Assembly: GCA_030549205.1 (NCBI GenBank)
Contig: JAUKTV010000011.1
Span: 248,001 to 312,000 of the forward strand
DNA length: 64,000 nucleotides
Source of the DNA: Apiosordaria backusii
Taxonomy: Eukaryota; Ascomycota; Sordariomycetes; Sordariales; Lasiosphaeriaceae
Reading direction: 5' to 3'
The notes beneath the pieces were generated by a model that did no database searches, had not been told where the DNA came from, and saw only the letters and a program-made list of their open reading frames with translations. Both the position numbers and the translations under genes were made by a program. Below, piece by piece: positions 36,641 to 46,702 of this stretch (its first letter is position 1; each line of letters starts with the position of its first letter).

Positions 36641-37035
36641 AGACCTTCAAAGATTTGTTCTTGCTGGGAGCGTGGCCCGGTAACGAAGAGAAATTCTACA
36701 CAGATATCTGGTCGGAAAGCGGACTGGAGTTTCTTCTGGATAGGTACCTTCCAATCCTAGACTTTTAGGTTAGCAGTAATTAACAAAATAATAATTAGTG
36801 TAATAGTACTTTCGGTAGAATTCGCAACCTACCAAAGCTAGGAGGCATTTACGATAAAGCCGTGAAGGAGATTTTTAAGCTTAAGTAAAAAGTACTTGGC
36901 GAAGACCGTCCTGAACGGACGAAAGAAAAGGCCATAGTAAAAGCAAGACGCTGGGTAGGGAGACTTGCAAAAATCACCAAACAAATGGAAGCAGTCGAAG
37001 ACGCATACGTACTCAAGGACATGTCACACAAGTAA
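36641..37035 (+). pseudogene. AT-rich relic of an unidentified protein-coding gene
   Basis: Two coding-like pieces lie on the plus strand. The first contains PGNEEKFYTDIWSESG and FLLDRYLPILDF, ending in TAG near 36765. After about 50 very AT-rich bases the second reads GGIYDKAVKEIFKLK, a TAA at 36886-36888, then RRWVGRLAKITKQMEAVEDAY up to a final TAA at 37033. Composition is normal for a soluble helical protein, and the internal TAA would revert to a sense codon by a single C/T change (CAA to TAA). The family was not recognised. The AT-rich spacer could be an old intron. It could belong to a dead transposon or to a lost accessory gene. Confidence 0.35.
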
Positions 37036-37399
37036 TCAGTAGCCCTGAATAGATAGTCGACAGGCCTGTGCGGCACACAACATCCGAACAGGATAGAGCC
37101 AGTCTGTTCAAAGCCGCAGGAGATACTGCACTTGCATTTCTAAATCAGGGGCAGTCGCTCTTGACTATCAGAGGCATAATCTTCAGTGAGCTCACATCTG
37201 CACCATTCAGCACGCTGGATGGCTCCTCTCCATTGATATCACCCATCAACATTCATCAGAGCAGTCATTCGTTACATATTCAACACACCTACCTTACGCG
37301 CTTTCATCCATTGAGAGTATCTTGCCCTCTGCCACCCATCTTCATCGTTTCCGTCTCCGTGTCTCCGTCATCTCTATTTTTCGGACGCTTGCCGCCATC

Positions 37400-40080
37400 A
37401 TGGCAAAAGAGTCGGGAAGAAAGCGGGACAAGCTTCTCAAATACTTCAAATTCTCGTCAAAATCCAAGAAAGATCCCCCTGGTGAGCAATCGTCCCGTGA
37501 AGGCCCAAAGATTGGCGTTCTGTAGCCCCGCTAACTCCCATGCAAGTCGACGAGCCCAAGAAGGAGAACGAGGAAGAAAATGGCGAAAATGAGGGCGGAG
37601 ACGAGGGTGAAGGCTCGAACAAGAAGACCACGACCCAGGAGCAGAGGACCGAAGACTCCAAGCAGACGAGCATTCACTCAGTCAACCATGCAGGCACTAG
37701 TTGCCTCCCACCTCTAACCACCAATGAATACATCCCCGATTATGCAACCAGAGAGCTCTATGATGAGCAGTACGGAAGACATGTCCTCAGACTAGGAGGA
37801 AACCTCAAGTATGAAGACAAAACGCCAATCGACTACCTTGAATCCGAGCTGCACAATATTCTTGCGCCACTGACAGGCCTGGGACTAAGACACAACGAGC
37901 TGTGGGCAGGCGTCCAACTCCGGCCTTGGAATCTCACCACCCGTCTGGTTTTACGAAAGTTTTGGTGGGCAGCTAGGGGAGACCTGGACCTCGTCAAAAT
38001 CATGTTGGAGGACGCTCTTCGTTTCCACTACAGGATGCGCGAAATCTGCCCCTACAACCAAGCATACAAATTCCCAAAGCTTCTCGAAGACCTTGCCTTC
38101 GTCACCACCACGAAATCTGACGACCCACGTCGTCAAGTGGTTGTCATCTGGTACAGGTGGGGGCACGCCAAAGATCTGGGAGAGGTCCTCAGACTCAATC
38201 CGCAGACGTAGGATTCCTTTGCTCTATTCACGGCATGTTCCATTCACTGACATATTTACAGCTTGATTGCCTGGCGCTATGTTCTTATCGAGCGGGCCCT
38301 TAGTCTCTTGAATTTCCAATCTGTTGATCATGAGCCTCTTCTATCCAAACCAGACTTTTACCAGATTGTACAAGTGCACGACCCTGTCCTGTTTGGCCAC
38401 CTCGACCGAAAGGATCTAGCCACAGATAGTCCCACTCGAGCCTGGATGCATATCTACGACGCCAACTTCATGATGGATCGATTTTATCCTGGATGCTTTC
38501 ACCCCGAAACCTTCATTATCGACTATGCGCACTGGTTACCCGTCAAGTGGATTCTCACGGTATTGGAACAAACTGGTCGATCCTGGACTGCTATGAGAAG
38601 TCCTGAGGATTTTCTCGCATTGATGCCTCCAGGAGTGTACCCCAACGAATACCTGCCAGATCATGTCAGCTGCAAAGAAGGCGAACTAGTATTCGAGACT
38701 GGCTGGACCCCGTCTATCGAATCTGGCGAATCCGACAATCTGATCTCGGCCAACAAGAAGAAACAAAAGAAGAAGGTAATCGTCATGCATCCCAAGGAGG
38801 CTGATGACTTCGAGCCGTTTGGGCACATGCACAATGTGGGAAAGCCAAAACCCCCCATCAAGTATGGAGTTCTTCCTCCGAAGGCAGAACACATACGAAC
38901 CGACTCCCTATATGTCGAGTCTCGTGACACCACAGGACTTCGAGATTGGCTAGAACACGGGGAAGACAGCTTTGACGCCGACTCAAAGGACCAAGCCAAT
39001 GTCCAAAGTGCGCAGGGTGGAAGATCTGGCAATACTTCCGAAGCTGGCCCGAGCCAACCAAGAAACATGATGGGGAAACTCATCGACCACATCAGAAACA
39101 GGCGTCTTCCTGACAATGCCGCTGCAGATTTCGGGGACGAGTTTTGGTTTAACTTTGAGGAGCAGATTACAAACCCAGAAGGAAAGCAACCATGGCACAG
39201 GGAACGATTCGGTGAAGACAGCTGGACAACTGTTGCCCCAGTTGGACTCCGACCACATTGGGCACCCCCTCCGAAGGTCGTAACAGAACCTAAACCACTC
39301 AAAAAACCTGACACTTCTAGACACGCACGGTTTGCTTACCCAAAGGACCAACCAGGCTCAATGACACAAGCTGCAGACGGTACTTGGCATCCCAAAACAG
39401 CTGCGGATACGGGTCCCGAAGAGGGGGATGTGGACAAGGGCAAGGGCAAGGCGGTCGAGGGTCAAGAGGAAGGCCACCAGCAAGGTGAGGATGATGACGA
39501 TGGGGAGCTTCGCGGCGGCGCTGGAGAGGGTGACGATGGGCGGCGGAGAAGGATGTGGCAGAAAATAAAGAGCGGGGCAAGGAAAGTGAAGGAATTTATA
39601 ACCCGGCGGCCTGCCCAAACGACTGGAAACACGGGGACCACTGGGACCACTGGAACCGCTGGGGCGGCTAGAGCCACTGGGACGGCTCGAGCCGCTGGGG
39701 GACCGGAACCATTGGGAGGACTGGAACCATTGGAAGGGCTGGAACCATTGGAAGGACTGGAACCACTGGGGCAACTGGGACCACTGGGGCGACTGGAACC
39801 ATTGGGGCGACTGGGACGGCCGGAACACAGAGCACTGGACATCAGGGTACCGGTCGACAGGAAGCCGCACGGTTCGCTTCATTGGACAGTATCGTCGTCA
39901 GCCACTCATCGGGAGGGCCTCCCATACCAATACCTAGGCGAAGCAGTCGGCGTCTATCTCGTCAACAGCTTTCAGACCAACAAGGTACCGAGTCAAGCTC
40001 AGATAACCCCCAGGGACGCCTTCGTGGCGGTGCTGGAGAGGGTGATGATGGACGACGGAAAAACATGTGGAACAAGGTAA
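37400..40080 (+). CDS. Lineage-specific low-complexity protein, disrupted as sequenced
   Basis: Function unknown. Exons 37400-37481, 37547-38207 and 38262-40080 give 853 aa in the frame as read. The N-terminus is basic (KESGRKRDKLLKYFKF) and followed by an acidic Glu/Gly run. Residues about 70-500 look globular, with Trp-rich segments such as LWAGVQLRPWNLTTRLVL and WRYVLIERALSLLNF. A charged linker with a KGKGKA element and an LRGGAGEGDDGRR basic module (RMWQKIKSGARKVKEF) follow. A G run at 39697-39701 then shifts the frame. Beyond it the as-read frame gives unnatural LEPLEGLEPLG text, while the alternative frame continues a regular TGTIGRTGTTGATG repeat and a second copy of the module. The true product probably uses that other frame, so the last 125 residues here are likely artefactual. 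The start has an upstream CCATC context and is the only sensible ATG. Confidence 0.6.
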
Positions 40081-40170
40081 AGAAGGGTGCCAAAAGGGCG
40101 AAGGCTTTTGTCACCGGAAGACCTGCCCAGACTACTGGAACTACTGGAACAGCTGGGACTACCAAGTCTA
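39502..40170 (+). repeat. Internal duplication of a basic module within the 37400 gene
   Basis: Copy 1 (about 39502-39663) encodes LRGGAGEGDDGRRRRMW then QKIKSGARKVKEF and RPAQTTG. Copy 2 (about 40013-40170) encodes LRGGAGEGDDGRRKNMW then NKVKKGAKRAKAF and RPAQTTG. They are read in different frames in the sequence as given, which exposes a frameshift between them. A Gly/Thr repeat built on an 18-bp unit (GGAACCATTGG core) links the two. Confidence 0.8.
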
Positions 40171-41372
40171 CAGGCACACAGACTACAGGAACATCCGCTG
40201 CCGGACAGCAAGGTTCCGAACAACCAGGCACGGCTTCCGGTCATCCAGAAACGCCAAAACGCATCGCGATCAGCCATTCATCAGGCCCAAAGAATGTTGC
40301 TGGTACAGGCCAATCTGGAAGAAGTACAAATCCACCCGGTGTATCGAAGCCTATCCCGTCAAGAGGATTCAGAAGCAAAGCGAACATGCAAAGTTACGAA
40401 ATGACCGCCTTGCCGTCTCGCACCAACAGACAAGGTGGTCCAGCTGGCCCTATCGCCTCCCTACCGCCAACTCTCAGACACCGCGGCGCAGGGCTGAGAG
40501 AAAATGTCGAGGGCATGCCAGGACCCTCCAACTAGCACGTTTCTGGGAGTCCTGCGCAAACTGCCAGCAATAAGCGGGATGCTCGCCGAGCCGAGGACCC
40601 TGATGCAATCACTCCGGCACCCCCACTAAAGGGCGGTTATGGATATGGATATATGTACCCATCACGCTCAGGTCCACGCCCAATGCCCGGACCCGGCCCC
40701 CAACCGAAGCCCCAACCGAAGCCCCAACCGAAGCCCAAGCCAGAGGAGAAGATTCCGCTCACCGGCACTGGTTTTGATTATTTTCCCAACACGTCTGCTC
40801 TGGAACGGTACAGGATCAGGCCTATCGAGACATACCCGGACTACGCGGGACCCCCGATCCAAAAGAAGGATGCCGACGTTGTCGAGGGAAAGGGGAGGGC
40901 ACGGGAAGATGTTCCGGTTATCGACGGAAAGGGAAAGGGGAAGGCACGGGAAGAGGTCCCAGATGATATTGGTGGCCACAAGTCAAAGGCAATGGGAAAG
41001 AAACAGGCTCCAGCTGAGACGAGGGATATGGGGACCATGACTGAGGATACTGAGACAGGGCCGAACCAGCTGCCTCCTTCAGCTCCTAGACTTGTATTTG
41101 CCCAGCCTATTCCTGTCCCGACTGCGCAGCGAGTTCCTATTCCGCCTGCGCCCAATTCAATCCGCGCCGTTTCAGCCTTTGCAGCCCAAGCTGGTAGTAC
41201 TACCGGATACCCACCCCCCCCAGCTGGAAGCAGTGCTGGCATGAGTCCGAATTCACTGCCTCCAATTCCACAAACATCACTGACACAGGCTTTATCTGAT
41301 AGCCTGGCCAAAGCTAAGGCCAAGGTGAAAGCAGCGGAGGAGGAGGAGGAGGAGTGGAGGAGGAAGCACTAG
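39702..41372 (+). pseudogene. Displaced 3' coding part of the 37400 gene, with an amber stop
   Basis: This frame carries the natural continuation of the gene after the G run: a TG[T/A]-type repeat, SLDSIVVSHSSGGPPIPIP, the second basic module, and Ser/Pro/Gly-rich text to GMPGPSN. It then meets a single TAG at 40533-40535 and continues in the same frame without interruption, through GGYGYGYMYPSRSG and a PQPKPQPKP repeat to EEEEEEWRRKH and a final TAG at 41370-41372. One base added (or two lost) at 39697-39701 plus reading of the TAG would restore one long open frame. Either the gene has recently decayed, or the sequence has an error, or the stop is the real end with an extended 3' untranslated region. 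Confidence 0.55.
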
Positions 41373-43905
41373 CACCGGTTCGGATACGAGAACGAATCCA
41401 AAGTGTGCTTGCAGGCTGAGCTGACACGAATGGACCATATCACGTGGGCATATGCAATGAGTATTCTTGGATGGTTCGGGAGGAGACAATGTCATGCCGA
41501 GGTGGAAGAGGGGGCCCATGGATGGCGAGAAGGGGGGCGTGGAGGGGATTACTTCAGCGGTATATGCTTTTTTGTTCTTTGTTTATTGTTGCTCTGATCG
41601 TTATGTTTGGGGTTTTGGATTTGTTCTCGTTTGGTTTGAACACAGCGATGATAAGAGTATTTGATGAATGTGTTTTTGCTACAAGACAGAGAGATAGTTC
41701 GGTATTGCTTTACGATAGGGTTATATAGAATAGAATAAGCGACTTGAGCTGATCGAGAGACTCTTTGTTGTGCACAGACTTGCGACCTGTCTGCTGATCA
41801 TGAGTGTGTCGAGAGTCACTGTTCCGAGGCTTCAGCATGATTCCAGATGTCGTCACGCCGTGGCCAAAAAAATGGCACCGCTCCCAACACACCTGACACA
41901 TATTGCGTTCAAATGTCTATTGAGCTGTTTTAAGGCCTGTCGACTATCTTTTGGGGCATATTTGACACACGAAGAGAGGCATGTCTAATATTCTGAACAG
42001 CATGGTTTACTTTGTTACCACATGTTTGACTTGCTTGCAGTACCTATTCTTTTGTCCACAGCGTAGTGGTCAAAAGAGAGGCAGGAAGGACGTCTTGTAT
42101 CTGCAAGTGCCTCCTCTCTCCATTTGAGATGTCTCTCTTATGATGGCCGGCATGTCATCTTTGGTCAGTACGGAATACTAGTGGCGCTGTTGAGGGGCAA
42201 TAACTGTGGCATTCGTCTAAAGTGGCAACGGTATCTGACAAGACTCATGAGCACAAAGCCTATCCTGTGCGTTTGTGATACATCTCTGGAGTGTGCAGTA
42301 GGAGATGTCTCTGCCTTGTCTGCCGATCCAAAGCGTGGTCGAATGGAAGTAACCGTCACATTGGGCTTAGAACGTCGTGGTCCCCAAAGAATTTGAACAA
42401 TTGTCCCTGCCGCCCAAACCCCTCTCTGGTCTCGTCACATACCCAAGTGATCCATTATTGGGTTCGACATCCCGCACACAATACGAGAGCTTCTGAGATG
42501 CCGATGCCGACACGACCCCACAAACCACCATTTCAGCTCTTGACGGTATCAAGCCGCCAAAAGCAATATTCACTCCCCGTCTCCATTTTTTTACGGATGG
42601 GGGAGATAGGCAAAGTCTGGGTCTGAGCACCCTGCATGATATGCCACGCAACAGAGATATTTTTATTTCCGTGCCAGTCCACTCAGATACCCCTCGATGT
42701 CTAACAAAGGAGGCACCCCCTCCGTCACCTGCCGTACTCATTCAGACAAAGTAAATAGTCCCGTCCGTTTCCTACCTCACCGTCCCCTACCCAGCTGGCC
42801 GGATACTTCAAGGGGTCATGGAAGGTGAATAGGCTCGACGCTAGCTTTTCCACGAAGACGAAGTCGAGGACAGAAAACCTGGGATGTTTGCAGGAGAGAG
42901 TCCGGTAAGCTAGACCAAGTCCGTAGCAAGCAGACAGTGCAGCCCCAACCAGGCGCCGAGAATGTCACGAGGAGATGACGGCTGGGGAGATTGACCCATA
43001 TCTTCTACCTTGTGCTTACATATGGGAGTTATCAAGGTTGAGAAGCTACGTTGGGAGCACGAATATGGCATGAATGTATGTATGATTAGATAGATGTCAG
43101 ATATCTGGTATCTCACTGACGAGGTGTAAGGTGAGGTGGACGTCGGTAGTCTCGGGACGGATAGGGATAGGGCAAGGAGGGAGACAAGGCATGGGACGGT
43201 AGGGTCTCTCTATCTACCTAGGTAGGGTAAGGTGCGTGAGGTAGGCCGGCCGGAGGTGGTGGTCCATCCACACACAGTCCACTCAACAGACCCCATCCAG
43301 CCTCTCCCTTAAATACCTTTTGCTTCCCGCCCCGGCGACCAATCCAAGACCGTCTTTCTTCCTTTCTTTTCCTCCACAACGCAACAACACTCGCAGTGAC
43401 CGCGCTCTCTCCGCAAACCACCCCTACCCCTGGATGGCCGAATACCTCGCTTTTTTTTTTGAAGCTTCTACGCACCCACTCTTCTTTCTAGATTACACTC
43501 CTTCTCATTTTGACGCGTTACCTTTTGCAATTGGCTTTTTTTTTGGGCTTGGCCCTCTGCCTACCTCGAGTTCTGCAACAGATTTTTGCCCCCCGGTTTG
43601 CCCGTCGTGCAACCCCTGAAGGACCGTCTTTGAAGGGCCCCTCGCGTGTGTCCTCCTCTGTTTTCGGCTGCATTGCTCGGATTGGATCTTGCATCCACGC
43701 CGCGTCTGGACCTCCATTGCGTGGGCCTCTCAGCTTAGGCCGCCTCGCCGAGACGCTGACTCGCCCACACTGGTGCATTTGCACGTCTTGCACAACGCGT
43801 TTGCAACTTGCATCCGGAGTTTCTCACCACCAAGACCACTCCAACCACGTTGCAACCGCCTCCTCGCCAGCATTTTGCCGCGCCCACTGGAGTTGCAAGA
43901 CCCCA
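41373..43905. other. Intergenic upstream of ASH1, 2.5 kb
   Basis: No supported gene. Contains copy 2 of the short dispersed repeat (42034-42064). From 43510 to 43905 the ASH1 frame is open upstream of the first ATG and begins with a hydrophobic Leu/Phe-rich stretch, but it has no ATG of its own. Confidence 0.5.
42034..42064 (+). repeat. Copy 2 of a short dispersed repeat
   Basis: A 31-bp segment matching 33624-33654 with four transitions only. Both copies flank the degenerate 33.4-42 kb stretch in the same orientation. Confidence 0.4.
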
Positions 43906-46702
43906 ATGGCGACAGATATGGCTACATCCATTGCCGATGTAGTGACGGCTACAATCACTGCTAGACTCAACTGCATGGTCATGTCTGAGTCCAGCTTCTC
44001 GGCCACGCCGACGGACGATTCTTCCAATGCCGCCTCTATGAGCTCGACACCGCCTACTACCTTTACACCGGACAGCATGTCTCTAGCTTCTGAGCCCGAT
44101 ACCAGCAAAGAGCCAATCAACATTACCGACGCGACTATCGAAGCAGTCATTCCCATCCTCGAAAACGAAGCTGCTGCCGACGACAGTCAGCACCTGCAGC
44201 CGGGGGAGGAAAGCCCGGTAGAACTGGCGATCGTGGTAGCCCAACCACTCCCTTCAACCGAATCTTTGTCCCCTAGCCGCCTACGGCGCGCCCGAGCGAG
44301 CCTACCTGTCTATAATCTAGCGCAACTCAGTGGCATCGATCACCGAAGACGACGCGTCGCGGGGCAAGGCGCGCAGGGAAACCGGCGCCGGACCATTGGC
44401 GGGGACGCAAACAGCGGGTTGGATGCGAACAGTTCGACAAGCATTGACGCGCTGGCGCTCAATGGCCCCGTCTCTGGTACCAACGTCCCCAAAGGTGCTC
44501 GAATCTCCTCGAGAACAAAACCAATTCCAGTACAAGCGCCAGTTGCACGAAGGGCCACGCGTGCCTCAGGCGCGCCAGTCGAAACTTTTGCTACGAAAGT
44601 GGCCGCACTGAGCAAAAAGGGCAAGAAGTCGGCCAAGAGCTTGGGGCGTGTTTCGCGCGAGCTGATGCGCCTGCAAGATACGAACGAGTTTGCGCACATT
44701 GACACTCGGCCAGTCAAGTGCACGGTTTGGAGCAACGGCAAGTATGTGGACGTGGATCCTACCCCCGAGCCACCGCGAAAGAAGACCAAGGTCGACGGCA
44801 AATCTGCGACCGATACAGCGGGCAAAGAGCCTGCGACCGCCGAGCCATCCGACCCCGGCCCGCCTCCAATCAAGCAGCGTCGCGTAAAGCAATGGCACAG
44901 GAAGGGCCTGTATGCGGGCCAAGAAACACCAACGGACATTACCCAGGGTCTCACGACGCAGGAAAAGAAACAGCTTTCCCAGATTCCGGAGCTTTCGAAG
45001 CCCGTGAAGCCCAACAAGACGTTTCCTTTGCCTATGTACAATGGTCTCCGGATGCTCATCAATGGGCGCGACTTCAAGTTGCCCTTTGATGTTTGCAACC
45101 CTCTCCCACCAGGACAGCCGAAACCACCAGCCTACCGGACCATTACGAAGAGTCAGTTCTTTTCTCTTGTTCCTTTACTGGACCGCGCAGCGCACTAACA
45201 GGGGTTATAGATCGTTTTGTCGGAGATGCAGCGGCGTACTGGAAAAAGTCGCCCCACTTCGAGGATTTCTCGTCCAAATGCGTCTGCAAGCCTGAAGACG
45301 GCTGTGCGGAGGACTGCCAGAACCGCATCATGCTCTACGAGTGTGACGACACCAACTGCAATGCCGGCAAGGAATTCTGTACCAACCGTGCCTTCCAGGA
45401 TCTCCAAGAAAGAACCAAGAAGGGCGGCCGGTATCGTGTGGGTGTTGAGGTTCTCAAGACCTCAGATCGTGGCTATGGTGTCCGGAGCACCCGGTGCTTT
45501 GAACCCAACCAGATCATCATGGAGTACACGGGTGAAATTATCACTGAGGAGGAGTGCGATCGCCGGATGAATGAGAAGTACAAGGACAACGAGGTGAGAC
45601 TTTCCCTTTTTGAGATGCTACGAACTTGGAGCTCATTCGGTTTTGCTAGTGCTACTATCTCATGTCATTTGATCAAAACATGATTATCGATGCTACTACC
45701 GGCAGCATGGCTCGATTCGTGAACCACTCCTGCTCCCCCAACTGCCGCATGATCAAGTGGATCGTGTCCGGGCAGCCTCGCATGGCTCTTTTTGCCGGCG
45801 ACAAGGAGATCATGACGGGCGAGGAGCTCACCTACGACTACAACTTTGACCCCTTCTCCGCTAAGAACGTGCAGAAGTGCCTGTGTGGTAGTGCGAACTG
45901 CAGAGGCGTACTGGGGCCCAAGCCGAAGGAGGTCAAGCTGCCCAAGCCGGCGAAGGATGGGAAGAAGACGACGGGCAAGGGGTCAAGTAAGGCCGGCAAG
46001 CGGAAGCTGAAGGAGCTGCTGGTTGGGGCTGAGGATGAGGCGAGCAATGGAATGGCTGCTAAGAAACGCAAGATTGCGCCTGCGAAGGGTGCGAAGAAGA
46101 CTTTTTCGTCTGTTGCCAAGGGCGCTGCGAAGACCGCAGCAGCCAAAGGAAAGGGCGTTGCAAAGAAGGTGACAAAGTCTGCAACTGCGGTCAAGAGGAG
46201 CGTTTCAGGGACCATCTCTCTGGGGGCAAAGGCGCTCAAGCCTGGAAAGGGCAGCGCGGCCAAGGGAGCCGGGGTGAAGAAGACGACTACGACAACCCAG
46301 CGGAAGGTGACGAGCGTGGGATTGACGAAGACGTTTGGGAAGAAGGGGGTGAAGACTACAACCACGACGAAGATCAAGCTCTCGACTCAGAACACGAGCG
46401 AGGGTACGATTGTGGCTGCTGGTCTGAAGCCGCCCAGTCCGAAGAAGGCGCTTGCGGCTGCTGCTGTCGTCGCGGTGAAGGAGTCGACTCCAGCTTCGGT
46501 GGCTTCAGCTAGGAAGCGAACGCCTTCGAGGAAGGCGCTCGAGGCAAGCACACCTGATGCCGGGAATGCACCTGCTCAGGGGACGATTGCTGCTTCAGGG
46601 GGTCAGGCCAAGGTTACGACTACGATGACCACAGCTGCGGTGAAGTTCAAGCAGACGGAGATTAGGTTTGTTCCTAAGGCTGCGGTTGCTGCTGCTGAGT
46701 AG
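43906..46702 (+). CDS. ash1: ASH1-type histone H3K36 methyltransferase (AWS-SET-postSET)
   Basis: Fungal ASH1 deposits H3K36 dimethylation, largely at poorly transcribed or repressed chromatin, separately from Set2. Exons 43906-45151, 45211-45593 and 45650-46702 with introns of 59 and 56 bp give 893 aa. Residues 1-415 are disordered and basic in patches. The Cys-rich AWS domain lies at about 436-480 (SSKCVCKPEDGCAEDCQNR). The SET domain follows, with RGYGVRST, NHSC at 568-571 and the catalytic Tyr in LTYDYNF at 603-609. The post-SET zinc site is Cys620, Cys622 and Cys627 with the SET Cys. The C-terminal 270 residues are Lys/Ala/Thr-rich, probably DNA- or nucleosome-binding. Set2 is less likely because no WW or SRI domain is seen. 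The start is the first in-frame ATG. Confidence 0.92.

Larger units (their letters stand above)
35827..37399. other. Intergenic between LSM7 and the low-complexity gene
   Basis: The left part is the LSM7 promoter. From about 36.5 kb the base composition becomes AT-rich and holds a tandem repeat and a relic ORF (listed separately). The last 300 bp would be the 5' region of the gene at 37400. Confidence 0.5.

Noticed and set aside
37050..41951. 17-bp inverted match (AGGCCTGTCGACTATCT) between about 37.05 and 41.93 kb
   Set aside because: A match of this length between two places in 64 kb is not rare by chance, and the flanks do not align.
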